Shown: positions 34,659 to 43,479, counted from the stretch's first letter. The stretch is 64,000 bases of DNA from Pedobacter sp. FW305-3-2-15-E-R2A2 (GCF_038446955.1 NZ_CP151803.1:3038001-3102000); one strand, 5' to 3'. Program-made: numbers and translations. Notes: a model not told the origin generated them from the sequence alone.

Positions 34659-36005
34659 CTATAGGGCTTTGGGCTGCGTATTTGTGAATTTTACTTTGTA
34701 GGGGAATTTAGGGATCTGACTTGCGGTCATTCCCCATTCATGGTTAAAATGCGTTTGAGGTGCGCCGGAAACCACCAGCCATAAACGGCTCGTATTGGCT
34801 GGTTTGGTAAATGAAAGTGATCCCTGGGTATTTGATCCTATGGTACTGTAAGTTGCGGTTCCGCTGCTGTTCACACTCACAAAGCCATAGCGCCATCCCT
34901 GTAGGTTCACAAAGGTCCCGTTGTTGATGCCACTAAAATTTACTGTTGCGGTACTTGTTGAAGGGACGTTCAGTTCAATGACATTAAAACCGTAACACTC
35001 AGGTGCATTCGCTGTGTTAACCGTATAATATTGATCGGCGGTGTTATAAGTCAATAGTGTTTTAAATACGGCATTCTGGCTTTGTGCCGCTGCCTTTACG
35101 TATTGTCCATCAGGAAGATCCCAATTCACGCAACGCATGGCATAATCAAGGATTTCATTATTAAGCACCGACTGACTGCTGTTAGTGATCCGTTTATAGG
35201 TTTGGAGTGGATGCTCCGGGCTTGTAGCCGAACGCCATAAGATGCCCAGAAAGTCTTTCCCGCGTTTCAGCCTCCAATACTGCTGAAGATGGAAGGACTG
35301 GTATCGTATTTCTTCATTTGAAAAGTTCTTATAACAGTTGTCATAAAAGAATTTTACATCGTCCAGAGATCCTGAAGGATAGATTTGCCGCGACATATAC
35401 TGTGCACACTGCTCCCAGAAAGACCCCACATAATTCTGGTCTCTGTAGCCATAAGTTCCATCGCAATGCACCTGGTATTGAAAGGTATGTCCCAGTTCGT
35501 GTGCAACCACAGAATTGATGTTTAATGCGGCAGGTGAGACCCATAGTGCGCCAACGACGTTGTCGAACCCGGCACCTGCAGCGATCCAGTCGGTAGTGTA
35601 TTTCACGAAAATCATCAGCTTTCTGCTGTCCAGGTTTGAAGTCGGGCCTGTGAATTTCAAGGTATCCCGATAGCTCTTATAAATCTGCTCTGCTTTAATC
35701 AGGACATCTGCCGGGTTGAAACGTAAACTTACGTTTGGCGCTTGAGCAGGATTGGTAGTAAAGCCTTTATCCCAAAATATAACGATATTGGCGGAAGCAG
35801 CCGTTCTTGCATAACTCCATTCAGAATTGTTATTATTCAGGTCCATGCCTTGCCATTCGTTGGGGATATAAATGGTTTTTTCTACCAACAGGTTCGTTCC
35901 CATCAATGCTGCTTTTGCATTGTCTTTTACATTTGCGCTCTCTTTTTTACAGGAGGCAATCATTACCGCAAGTGCGATAATCATCATTTCTAATTTTCTT
36001 TTCAT
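34659..36005 (-). CDS. DUF6055-type lipoprotein with a gluzincin-like metal site
   Basis: A 448-residue lipoprotein (lipobox VMIASCKK, Cys 19). Residues about 40-330 match the DUF6055 pattern. They contain HELGHTFQYQ (HExxH at 169-173) and a downstream Glu 198 in GSFWEQCAQY, the arrangement of zinc metallopeptidases with an HExxH plus Glu ligand set. The C-terminal 120 residues are beta-rich (STATVNFSGINNGTFVNLQGW), probably a binding domain. Location is the periplasm or outer surface. Protease activity is inferred from the metal motif only; the family has no proven substrate that I know. It is transcribed alone. Confidence 0.78.
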   Translation of the reverse strand: MKRKLEMMIIALAVMIASCKKESANVKDNAKAALMGTNLLVEKTIYIPNEWQGMDLNNNNSEWSYARTAASANIVIFWDKGFTTNPAQAPNVSLRFNPADVLIKAEQIYKSYRDTLKFTGPTSNLDSRKLMIFVKYTTDWIAAGAGFDNVVGALWVSPAALNINSVVAHELGHTFQYQVHCDGTYGYRDQNYVGSFWEQCAQYMSRQIYPSGSLDDVKFFYDNCYKNFSNEEIRYQSFHLQQYWRLKRGKDFLGILWRSATSPEHPLQTYKRITNSSQSVLNNEILDYAMRCVNWDLPDGQYVKAAAQSQNAVFKTLLTYNTADQYYTVNTANAPECYGFNVIELNVPSTSTATVNFSGINNGTFVNLQGWRYGFVSVNSSGTATYSTIGSNTQGSLSFTKPANTSRLWLVVSGAPQTHFNHEWGMTASQIPKFPYKVKFTNTQPKAL

Positions 36006-36529
36006 GTTTTAATTTGGTTAGGGTGATTTAATTTTTTTTAGAAACCTTACCTCTGGTGTGTTTCTAGTTTGCTGACTTACAGGTGCTTATTATTTATGTA
36101 AGTCATGAATATTTAAATTTATATCCTTACTGGTAATAATAATGCGCTTATATTAACTGATAGTCATTGTAAATTCTCCCTGATTTATCCCATTGTAGCT
36201 AAAGGTGTTTTCCGGTATCTCCAGGAGATATACCACCTCTTTTGCAGCGATAGCAGCTGGGATTGTATTGGAATGGGGCGTATTTTGGTATTGGATAATA
36301 GACACCTGCCCGCTAAACATCAATAGTGCCAATACGAATGATTGGAGTCTTTTTTTATTGTTTTGTCGAAAATTAGCCGGGATTATACCTGAAATGGTCC
36401 AAAAACCATGGAAAAAGATGGGTTTTTATGAATTTTTTAACTTTTTACCCGGTTTTGAGCCTGGATTTGGTACATCGTTTGAACTGGATGAGTCACCTAT
36501 TTAAAAACATAATTAACAATCATCTACTT
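36006..36529. other. 524-base divergent intergenic region
   Basis: Lies between the DUF6055 gene (minus) and an orphan sigma gene (plus). It contains the leaders and promoters of both, but I find no complete TTTG/TAnnTTTG pair. A 99-codon open frame at 36205-36504 has no recognisable protein features and is probably not a gene. A small hairpin plus T run around 36331-36358 is weak. Confidence 0.5.
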
Positions 36530-37051
36530 ATGAAAAACACTTCTTTAAGTCACCAGATTTGTGATCATCGCTCTTGTCTTGAAGTCTTCGCCATGAAGTT
36601 TACAAATGATGTGGAGGATGCCAATGATTTAGTTCAGGATACCCTGATCAAAGCCATTCGTTATCATGCTTTGTATAAACAAGGTACCAACCTGAGAGGT
36701 TGGTTATATACCATCATGAGAAATACCTTTATTAACGATTATCGTAAAAATAGCAGAAAGATCGCGTTGATTGATACTACGGATGATTTATCTCCCTACC
36801 AGCTGCGCAACAGTGCTGCAGGGAACCATGCTGAGGATAAATTTGTGATGGAGGACATCCATAAAGCTTTAGCAAAATTGCAGCCTGAATATTCCGGTCC
36901 GTTTTTAAGGTATTTTGAAGGATATAAATATCATGAAATAGCCGAAGAACTGAATATTCCGATTGGAACGGTGAAAACCAGAATCCATGTGGCCAGGCAG
37001 GTGCTGAAAGAACAATTAAAAATGTACAAGGATCGGGTTAAAATGAATTAG
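36530..37051 (+). CDS. Orphan ECF sigma factor
   Basis: A 173-residue sigma-70 factor. I start it at the ATG at 36530 (MKNTSLSHQI), because the frame extension upstream carries no family similarity. Region 2 is VEDANDLVQDTLIKAIRYH with LRGWLYTIMRNTFINDYRK. Region 4 is YEGYKYHEIAEELNIPIGTVKTRIHVARQ. The type is the RpoE-like group with a tight region 2 to 4 linker. No anti-sigma gene is adjacent: the next gene is a GbsR regulator behind a strong terminator. So its control must come from elsewhere or from expression level. Confidence 0.9.
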   Translation: MKNTSLSHQICDHRSCLEVFAMKFTNDVEDANDLVQDTLIKAIRYHALYKQGTNLRGWLYTIMRNTFINDYRKNSRKIALIDTTDDLSPYQLRNSAAGNHAEDKFVMEDIHKALAKLQPEYSGPFLRYFEGYKYHEIAEELNIPIGTVKTRIHVARQVLKEQLKMYKDRVKMN

Positions 37052-37071
37052 CCACATCTGATTGATGATAT

Positions 37072-37096
37072 AAAACCCGCTCAGGCGGGTTTTTTT
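37072..37096 (+). terminator. Intrinsic terminator after the orphan sigma gene
   Basis: Perfect 9-base arms AAAACCCGC (37072-37080) and GCGGGTTTT (37085-37093), 4-base loop, with a T run to 37096, just 20 bases after the sigma stop. Confidence 0.92.
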
Positions 37097-37147
37097 ATGA
37101 AGCGCTGTCCTAAAGTAGAATGGTGTATGATTAAACTTTCAGTATAT

Positions 37148-37178
37148 TTTGAAAGTTGGGTAACTTGTGCTATGTTTG
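37148..37178 (+). promoter_or_regulatory. Full Bacteroidota promoter of the GbsR-type gene
   Basis: TTTG at 37148-37151 and TATGTTTG at 37171-37178 with exactly 19 bases between, a perfect match to the TTTG-N19-TAnnTTTG housekeeping consensus. The box ends only 3 bases before the preferred ATG at 37182, so the messenger would have virtually no leader. Confidence 0.82.
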
Positions 37179-37181
37179 TAT

Positions 37182-37688
37182 ATGGAACTGGCAGAAGCAA
37201 AACAGAAATTTATAGAAGCCTGGGGTAAACTGGGTTCGGAATGGGGGATAAACCGCACGATGGCTCAGGTGCATGCCTTATTGCTGGTCTCGCCCGAGGC
37301 CCTCACTACAGAAGAAATCATGGACGACCTGAGTATTTCCAGGGGCAATGCGAACATGACGCTGAGGGATCTGATCGGATGGGGCCTGGTCGAAAAGCAA
37401 CATCGGGCGGGTGAGCGTAAAGAGTATTTCTTTGCAGATAAAGACACCTGGAACATTGCAAAACAGGTAGCCAAAGAACGAAGAAAGAGAGAGCTTGATC
37501 CGGTTCTGAAAATTCTGAATGAATTATCCACAGTAAAAGGAGACGATAAGGATCCCGAATTCCTGACTTTCCATAAGTCGGTGACCGACATTAATAAATT
37601 GGCTAAGAATGTCGACAAAACACTGGATACCATGATCAAAGCGGAAGAAAGCTGGTTTTGGGGATCTATTGTTAAAATGTTCAGGTAA
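37182..37688 (+). CDS. GbsR/MarR-family winged-helix transcription regulator
   Basis: A 168-residue regulator. The ATG at 37182 gives the family N-terminus MELAEAKQKFIEAWGKLGSE; an earlier in-frame ATG at 37167 falls inside the promoter. The winged helix lies at about residues 20-90: NRTMAQVHALLL, then TEEIMDDLSISRGNANMTLRDLI as recognition helix and KQHRAGERKEYFFADKD as wing. The remaining residues form a dimerisation helix region. GbsR-type proteins repress genes, classically for choline uptake, but Bacteroidota members mostly have unknown targets. It heads a likely operon with the SRPBCC membrane protein 32 bases downstream, which is its most likely target. Confidence 0.88.
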   Translation: MELAEAKQKFIEAWGKLGSEWGINRTMAQVHALLLVSPEALTTEEIMDDLSISRGNANMTLRDLIGWGLVEKQHRAGERKEYFFADKDTWNIAKQVAKERRKRELDPVLKILNELSTVKGDDKDPEFLTFHKSVTDINKLAKNVDKTLDTMIKAEESWFWGSIVKMFR

Positions 37689-37720
37689 TAATTTTTCAGG
37701 GGAATTTAAAACACAAAAAT

Positions 37721-38635
37721 ATGACAACGAATTTTTATAGAGCAACCTTGCTCAAGGGCTTTGCTATGTCCAATCTTTTGGCGCTCCTAATGGTAGGGCT
37801 GTTTAAATACACCAAATTACAGGACAGCGGAGCACTGGTGTTTTCGATATTTGTGATTGTGCCTATATTAATGGGGATGGTCAGTGCCTGGTTCTGGATC
37901 AAACTTGAGCTGAGAAGCAAACATATTGTTGGTTATTCGATCTTAAATGGCCTCCTTGCCATTTTGTTAAGTTACATTTTTCTGGGCGAAGGGGTAATTT
38001 GCCTGCTGATCGTATCTCCTCTTATTTTTGCCTTTATCACTAGCGGAGCTTTTTTGGGACAGCGCATGTTCCGTAAAAATAATCAAAGGCTAAACGTAAG
38101 TGTATGCTCCCTGCTCTTCCTGGTGTTTGTCGTGGATTCGCTCTCGGAACATAACCATGTAAATCTCGTTGCTGATGAAATGGTCATCAATGCCACACCG
38201 GAACAAATTTGGAAGCATGTCGTTGCCTTTGATAAAATAGAAAAGAAAGACAATTACTGGCTATTTCAGATCGGGATGCCGAGCCCGGCGCAAACCACTG
38301 TAGAAGGATATTATAAAGGCGCAGGGCGGAAATGTATTTTTAGCAACGGCTATATTTTTGAGGAAAAGATTGTCACCTATGAACCCAATAAGAACCTCAC
38401 TTTTGACATCATCGGCCAACCCCTTGATCCTGAAATTATGGGACATATAGACATCCTCCGGGGACAATTTCTCTTGAAAGATAATGGAAACGGAACCACT
38501 ACCTTAATTGGCAACAGCTGGTACCGCCTGCATGTTTTTCCCATTTGGTATTATGACATCTGGGCCAAAAGCATCACCAGAAATGTGCATTTGAGGGTAA
38601 TGGAACACATTAAGGAGTTAAGTGAAAAAGGATAA
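37721..38635 (+). CDS. Membrane protein with C-terminal SRPBCC domain
   Basis: A 304-residue protein. Residues 1-145 contain four to five hydrophobic segments. From about 150 to 300 a SRPBCC/START-like fold follows, recognised from ADEMVINATPEQIWKHVVAF (the typical first strand with the PEQIW motif) and the C-terminal GNGTTTLIGNSWYRLHV with a final long helix. SRPBCC domains hold hydrophobic ligands in a deep cavity. The joint with membrane helices suggests ligand exchange at the membrane, but no function is known. It overlaps the following gene by 14 bases. Confidence 0.78.
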   Translation: MTTNFYRATLLKGFAMSNLLALLMVGLFKYTKLQDSGALVFSIFVIVPILMGMVSAWFWIKLELRSKHIVGYSILNGLLAILLSYIFLGEGVICLLIVSPLIFAFITSGAFLGQRMFRKNNQRLNVSVCSLLFLVFVVDSLSEHNHVNLVADEMVINATPEQIWKHVVAFDKIEKKDNYWLFQIGMPSPAQTTVEGYYKGAGRKCIFSNGYIFEEKIVTYEPNKNLTFDIIGQPLDPEIMGHIDILRGQFLLKDNGNGTTTLIGNSWYRLHVFPIWYYDIWAKSITRNVHLRVMEHIKELSEKG

Positions 38636-39098
38636 GGTATTTTCATTTGTCGTCCGGCATCTGAGCTTTTTAAAGCATGTTCCATTGTTTCCGCAGGTGT
38701 TCGACAGCATGTTGAAAATCAGGGTCTTTCTGACGAAGCCCGACCTTCTGGATTGGTTCGATGAAATCGAAACAGAGGTATTGCGATGGGAGGGAACGGA
38801 TGTCAGCCTGCATCAATATGGCGGAATTCAATTTAACCGGAAGGGAAAGGAAATCGGACATTTACACAGCAATGGATTGCTGGATGTCTTATATACCAAA
38901 GAGAGGAAAGGACTGTTGCTGAAAGAAGGCAGGATCCAGCCCCATCATGTTTTTGAAAAATCGGGCTGGATCAGCTTTTACATCGTAAGCCAGGAGGATA
39001 AAGATTATGCTAAGGAACTTTTGAAGATGGCCTATGATAAATCTGGCAGGGAATTTCCTACCAGAAAACCGTATACAGTGCAGTCAGTATGCCCATGA
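38622..39098 (+). CDS. Luciferase-like (DUF5519) domain protein
   Basis: A 158-residue protein with a GTG start at 38622 that overlaps the end of the SRPBCC gene by 14 bases, so it should be translationally coupled. Family features of the so-called luciferase domain are WEGTDVSLHQYGGIQFNRKG and GHLHSNGLLDVLYTKE, followed by HHVFEKSGWISFYI. The family name comes from a domain in fungal luciferase, but light production is not implied in bacteria. The last 13 codons overlap the convergent symporter gene (39058-39098) by 41 bases. Confidence 0.78.
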   Translation: MKKDKVFSFVVRHLSFLKHVPLFPQVFDSMLKIRVFLTKPDLLDWFDEIETEVLRWEGTDVSLHQYGGIQFNRKGKEIGHLHSNGLLDVLYTKERKGLLLKEGRIQPHHVFEKSGWISFYIVSQEDKDYAKELLKMAYDKSGREFPTRKPYTVQSVCP

Positions 39099-40686
39099 TC
39101 AGGAGGGACCCAATGATGAAGCCGGTATTGACTTTAAACATAGCGGTATCCACTTCGATGGCTTTCCGATCGGCTTCTTTTTCCGGTTTCCACAGACTCA
39201 TCGCCACCATAATGATCACAATTAACACAAAATCAATGGTCATTCTGTCGAGGAAAGGATAGTCCGGAAATGCACCATTGGTCCAGACCGGCAGAAACTT
39301 CAATACCGTAGAAATGGGAATCGTCAGTAAAGCTCCGGTCATGGCTGCTGCAGCTGAAGTACGTTTCCAGTAAAAGCCAAGTAAGAAAATGGCCAGTACA
39401 CCAGGAGAAATAAATCCGACATATTCCTGTATGAACTGGTAGGCCTGATCCAAGGATTTTAGCGCAGGGGTGACCAATGCTGCAACAGTAAGGGAAACGA
39501 CCACTGCCCATCGCCCTACACGCACCATCTTTTTATCGGTCGCCTCTTTTTCAAAGTATTTCTTATAAATATCCAGAGAGAAAATGGTCGATATGCTGTT
39601 TGCTTTACCTGCCAGTGAAGCGACAATCGCTGCTGTAAGTGCGGCAAATGCAATTCCTTTTACACCTGGAGGCAGTAAATTCATTAGCGTTGGATAGGCA
39701 TGGTCTGGTTTAATCACTCCGGCATCAGACATTTCTGCATGAAACAATCCTTTATTGTGCAGCACATACATCACAATCCCGGGAAGGACGGCAATTACGG
39801 GAATCAGCAATTTTAAAAATGCGGCAAATAAAATTCCCTTACGTGCGGTTTTAAGATCAGCTCCTAAAGCCCGTTGCACAATATATTGGTTGCAGCCCCA
39901 GTAAGCAAGGTTGTTGATCAGCATTCCTCCAATCAGAACCGACAGACCCGGAAGTTCTTTATAGTACTTGTGAGAAGAATCAAAGATCATATGAAAATGC
40001 CCGGGAGCTTCTGACCTTAAAACGGAGAGTCCTTTGAAAATATCCTGACCAAATCCATATTCCTGAGCAAGCAGGGAAAGCGCAAGATAGGTGGTGATCA
40101 AACCGCCAAGAATCAATACGATGACTTGTATAACATCGGTATAACCGATCACCTTCATTCCGCCTAAGGTAACCACCATTGAAAAAATACTCAATCCGAA
40201 AATACACCACTCAAAACTTAGGGTAGATATCGACGAAATGGCCAGTGCACCGAGGTAAATAATGGAGGTCAGGTTTACAAATACATAGACCAGTAACCAG
40301 AATACAGCCATGACCGTGCTGACCTTATCGTTGTACCGCTTCGATAAAAACTGCGGCATTGTAAAGATTTTATTCTTCAGATACACCGGAATGATGAAGA
40401 TGGCGACGATGATTAAAGTCGCAGCCGCCATCCACTCGTAAGAAGCAATGGCCAGCCCCAATGCGAAGCCGGAACCTGACATCCCGATAAAATGTTCGGC
40501 CGAGATGTTCGAAGCGATTAAAGAGGCGCCGATCGCCCACCAGGTTAAAGAACCTTCGGCGAGGAAAAAATCTTTTGAACTGATGTTGGCGGACTTTTTC
40601 TTATGATAAATATAATAGCCATAGGCAGATACGGCGATCAGGTAAACAAAAAAAACAATATAGTCTGAAGTTTGTAATTGGTTCAT
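39058..40686 (-). CDS. Sodium:solute symporter (SSS family), probable inositol transporter
   Basis: A 542-residue polytopic protein with about 13-14 hydrophobic segments, the length and fold of SGLT-like symporters. The family motifs are visible: FFLAEGSLTWWAIGASLIASNISAEHFIGMSGSGFA at residues about 40-75, and GIAFAALTAAIVASLAGKANSISTIFSLDIYKKYF near residue 335-370. Transport is sodium-coupled uptake across the inner membrane. Myo-inositol is an inference from the inositol oxygenase gene 150 bases upstream on the same strand. Its 3' end overlaps the convergent luciferase-like gene by 41 bases. Confidence 0.92.
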   Translation of the reverse strand: MNQLQTSDYIVFFVYLIAVSAYGYYIYHKKKSANISSKDFFLAEGSLTWWAIGASLIASNISAEHFIGMSGSGFALGLAIASYEWMAAATLIIVAIFIIPVYLKNKIFTMPQFLSKRYNDKVSTVMAVFWLLVYVFVNLTSIIYLGALAISSISTLSFEWCIFGLSIFSMVVTLGGMKVIGYTDVIQVIVLILGGLITTYLALSLLAQEYGFGQDIFKGLSVLRSEAPGHFHMIFDSSHKYYKELPGLSVLIGGMLINNLAYWGCNQYIVQRALGADLKTARKGILFAAFLKLLIPVIAVLPGIVMYVLHNKGLFHAEMSDAGVIKPDHAYPTLMNLLPPGVKGIAFAALTAAIVASLAGKANSISTIFSLDIYKKYFEKEATDKKMVRVGRWAVVVSLTVAALVTPALKSLDQAYQFIQEYVGFISPGVLAIFLLGFYWKRTSAAAAMTGALLTIPISTVLKFLPVWTNGAFPDYPFLDRMTIDFVLIVIIMVAMSLWKPEKEADRKAIEVDTAMFKVNTGFIIGSLLIMGILTALYTVFW

Positions 40687-40763
40687 AGTTTGGTCTTCTC
40701 GGTATTTTATATTTGGCGTGGCGGGAATTCAGGATACATTGTGATCACTCACAAGATACCATT

Positions 40764-40797
40764 CTGTTGTACGAAATGTGGCGCTTTCGTACAACAG
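40764..40797. repeat. Perfect inverted repeat between inositol oxygenase and symporter genes
   Basis: 13-base arms CTGTTGTACGAAA (40764-40776) and its complement (40785-40797), with an 8-base loop. No T run follows on the minus strand, so it is not a plain terminator. It could be a regulator site or an RNA hairpin that sets the ratio of the two products. Confidence 0.7.
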
Positions 40798-40836
40798 GGG
40801 GATGGTTTTTGTGTCTGAGCTTAGGGGCTTAGAATT

Positions 40837-41727
40837 TTAGAACTTCAGCGTAAGCGGCAGGTATTTGCTCACCAATGCCTGATAATAGGGTTTCAGTTCT
40901 TCCCAGCTTTTTTGGTTGGGGTTCTTGGAGTAGAGATCGTAAGGATTAAACAGGTCCACCCATTTAAACATTTCATGATCTTTTTCATTCATCAGATGAT
41001 CGTAGGCATGCTCCCGGTGCTGGGCATAAAAAGAATGGTAGCGAAGCATATACAAACCGGGTTCAGGAATGTAATCTTTCATCATATGGTATACATATTC
41101 ATCGTGACCCCAGGACATATGGACCTGGTCAAGACCGCAATTTTCTTTATAAACACCCAATTTACTTTGATAAGTTTCATTGTTGAAATCGGGGTTCTGA
41201 CTGAAAAATTCAGGAAAAACAATTTTATCAGAATAGGCGCACCCTACCGGAAAAGTATCACCTACTACCGCCCACTGCGGCTCGCCAAATAGGCATAGCA
41301 CCTTTCCCATATCGTGAATGAGGCCAACCAGTACCATCCAATCCGGATGCCCGTCATTTCTGATGGCTTCTGAGGTTTGAAGGAGGTGCTGCATCTGATC
41401 CAAGTCCGTATCCGGATCAGAATCGTCTACCAGTTCATTTAAAAAGTCGAAAGCTTTCCAGATCGGCATTTCTTTTTTATCAAACTTCAGGTAATCTGCT
41501 TTTTTCTGAATCACGAAATCATAAGTTTGGTAAGTATGGTTGAGGCGATAAAATTCCCTTACGCCATCTTTTACCGTTTCTTCATAATTTCTGAATTCTT
41601 CTTCTTTTTTCTCTTTGTTGATTTCAGCAGGATCCGGATAACGGTTCAACACATCGTGTTCCCATTCATCTAAGTGTTCCAAAGGACTATTGTCTTGTGC
41701 TGCCGAATTGATTTGGTTAGTATTCAT
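40837..41727 (-). CDS. Inositol oxygenase (MIOX)
   Basis: A 296-residue protein matching eukaryotic-type myo-inositol oxygenase over nearly its full length. The di-iron ligands can be placed: His 114 in QMQHLLQTSEAIR, His 138-Asp 139 in LVGLIHDMGKVL, His 208 in SWGHDEY, His 231 in RYHSFYAQH, and Asp 264 in NPYDLYSK. The enzyme opens myo-inositol with O2 to D-glucuronate, which enters the uronate pathway. It is transcribed toward the symporter gene and divergently from a LacI-type regulator with a palindrome between them. No downstream glucuronate genes are in this window. Confidence 0.93.
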   Translation of the reverse strand: MNTNQINSAAQDNSPLEHLDEWEHDVLNRYPDPAEINKEKKEEEFRNYEETVKDGVREFYRLNHTYQTYDFVIQKKADYLKFDKKEMPIWKAFDFLNELVDDSDPDTDLDQMQHLLQTSEAIRNDGHPDWMVLVGLIHDMGKVLCLFGEPQWAVVGDTFPVGCAYSDKIVFPEFFSQNPDFNNETYQSKLGVYKENCGLDQVHMSWGHDEYVYHMMKDYIPEPGLYMLRYHSFYAQHREHAYDHLMNEKDHEMFKWVDLFNPYDLYSKNPNQKSWEELKPYYQALVSKYLPLTLKF

Positions 41728-41799
41728 AGGATTTTAGGTTAATCTTATGATTAAATATGTAGTTTTGAAAGGGTAGATGCTCATCTTCTAACCAGATTT

Positions 41800-41823
41800 A
41801 TTTACTTAACCGATTAAGTAAAT
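41800..41823. promoter_or_regulatory. LacI-type operator candidate
   Basis: Arms ATTTACTTAA (41800-41809) and TTAAGTAAAT (41814-41823) around CCGA, with the near-central CG typical of LacI-family sites. It lies between the divergent inositol oxygenase and LacI-type genes, and suits autoregulation and control of inositol use. Confidence 0.72.
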
Positions 41824-41863
41824 GGTCAACCTAACCAAATTAACGAAACCACCTTTAGTAAAA

Positions 41864-42880
41864 ATGGGCAACATTACCATTAAAATGCTGGCTAAGGAAT
41901 TGAATTTGTCGACTGCTGCAGTGTCAAAAGCATTACGGGACAGCCATGAGATCAGTGAGCCTACGAAAAAGCGTGTATTGGAATTGGCGGCTGCTTTAAA
42001 TTACGTACCGCATCCTTATGCAGGAAGCCTGCGTGAAAAGAAAAGCAATACCATTGCAGTCGTGATTCCTGAAGTGGCGGATAGTTTCTTCTCACTGGCC
42101 TTAAACGGCATTGAAGCGGTTGCGATCGCAAATGGCTACCATGCTTTGATTTACCTTACCCATGAGCGCTTTGAGCGGGAAAAGACCATTCTTAAGGACC
42201 TGGAATCCGGAAGGGTGGATGGGGTCATTATGTCTGTGACCATGAAAACCGATACTTTTGACCACATCAAAACCTTGAATAAGATCGTGCCGATGGTTTT
42301 TTTTGATCGGGTCTGTGAGGAAATTGATACGGCAAAGATCACCACAAATGATGAGGAATGCGGTTATCAGGCCACGCAGCATCTGATCGACAGGGGTTGT
42401 AAAAAGATCGCCATTCTGTCCATCTCGGAATCCTTGTCGATCAATGCCAAAAGAATTCAAGGCTATCAGCAAGCGCTGCTGGACAACGATAGCAAATGCG
42501 GGGCATCCTGCATCATTGATTATGGAGAAGATCCTGCGGAAAACTTTGAACAGCTCAGAAAGGTTTTTCAGGCGGCAGACAGGCCTGATGGTATTGTGGC
42601 CACGGTAAGTAAAATGACGACTGATATTTATCTGGTCTGTATGGAATTGGGCCTTCGCATTCCGGAGGACCTCAAAGTGGTTTCTTTCTCTAATGATTCT
42701 AACGTTGCCATACTTAACCCTTCCTTAACCACCGTTACACAGCCTGCATTTGAAATGGGAGAATTGGCTGCGGGCATCCTGTTTAAAGCATTGAAGAAAA
42801 AGTATCTGGTATTGAGCGAAGAAAGTACAGTTGTTCCCTCTCAGCTTTTTGTCAGGAATTCCACGTCAGCATCGGTTTAA
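41864..42880 (+). CDS. LacI-family transcription regulator
   Basis: A 338-residue regulator. I choose the ATG at 41864 (MGNITIKMLAKELNLSTAAVSKALRD region) because it begins right at the helix-turn-helix and because an earlier ATG at 41822 sits inside the palindromic operator. The DNA-binding helices and hinge are at 1-55 (LAKELNLSTAAVSKAL; KRVLELAAALNYVPHPYAG). A periplasmic-binding-protein-like effector domain follows at about 60-330 (IAVVIPEVADSFFSLALNGIE; FFDRVCEEIDT). It lies divergent from inositol oxygenase, so inositol or a derivative is the likely effector. Confidence 0.9.
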   Translation: MGNITIKMLAKELNLSTAAVSKALRDSHEISEPTKKRVLELAAALNYVPHPYAGSLREKKSNTIAVVIPEVADSFFSLALNGIEAVAIANGYHALIYLTHERFEREKTILKDLESGRVDGVIMSVTMKTDTFDHIKTLNKIVPMVFFDRVCEEIDTAKITTNDEECGYQATQHLIDRGCKKIAILSISESLSINAKRIQGYQQALLDNDSKCGASCIIDYGEDPAENFEQLRKVFQAADRPDGIVATVSKMTTDIYLVCMELGLRIPEDLKVVSFSNDSNVAILNPSLTTVTQPAFEMGELAAGILFKALKKKYLVLSEESTVVPSQLFVRNSTSASV

Positions 42881-43005
42881 ATGAAATTCTATTCAATTGA
42901 AAATGACCATCAGACGAGGTGTTCTGTGCTTTTACTTTACATTTTTTGTCGGAAAATTGTTAATTTGTAAGCATTAAAAGCTGGTCATCCTTAAATTATA
43001 CCATT

Positions 43006-43461
43006 ATGAAATCTACCCAATACCTCAGTTTAGCTTTATGTGTACTCTCTTTGAGTGCCTGTAGTATCTTTAAAAAACCTGCTAAAGAACAAGCAGGAGA
43101 AGATGCGAAACAAACCAATGTCATCACCGACCGGAAATGGAAACTGGTGGAACTTGCGGGCAAGCCCGTGGCTGATAAAGTAAATGGCAAAGAACCATTT
43201 CTCTTACTTCAGAAAAGCGAGAGCCGATATTCCGCTTCCGGAGGTTGTAATGGAATAGGAGGTGCCTTTACCCTCGAAAACAATGGAAGAATAAAATTTG
43301 AACAGGGCATGTCTACTATGATGGCTTGCGACAATATGGAGATCGAACATGGGCTGAATGCAGCTTTGATCGCCGCAGATAATTACAGCATTAGTGGAGA
43401 TCACCTGTCTTTAAATAAAGCCAGAATGGCGCCATTAGCCCGTTTCAAAGCGGTCAAATAG
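43006..43461 (+). CDS. META-domain lipoprotein (HslJ-like)
   Basis: A 151-residue lipoprotein with lipobox LSLSAC (Cys 19). A META domain fills residues about 45-145, with DRKWKLVELAGKPV at the start, SRYSASGGCNGIGGAFTLE in the middle and GMSTMMACDNMEIEHGL towards the end. Related HslJ proteins are heat-inducible and linked to antibiotic tolerance in E. coli. The function here is unknown. It stands alone: the LacI gene ends 125 bases before and a strong terminator follows 19 bases after. Confidence 0.88.
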   Translation: MKSTQYLSLALCVLSLSACSIFKKPAKEQAGEDAKQTNVITDRKWKLVELAGKPVADKVNGKEPFLLLQKSESRYSASGGCNGIGGAFTLENNGRIKFEQGMSTMMACDNMEIEHGLNAALIAADNYSISGDHLSLNKARMAPLARFKAVK

Positions 43462-43479
43462 CACAAGGTTTTAATTGCG

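Noticed and set aside
36331..36358. Hairpin plus T run as a terminator
   Set aside because: Only five paired bases with a 7-base loop; no gene ends near it.
36205..36504. A 99-codon open frame before the orphan sigma gene
   Set aside because: No recognisable domain, odd composition, and it overlaps the sigma frame and its likely promoter region.
41822..41863. Upstream ATG as start of the LacI gene
   Set aside because: It sits inside the palindromic operator, and the helix-turn-helix begins just after the ATG at 41864.
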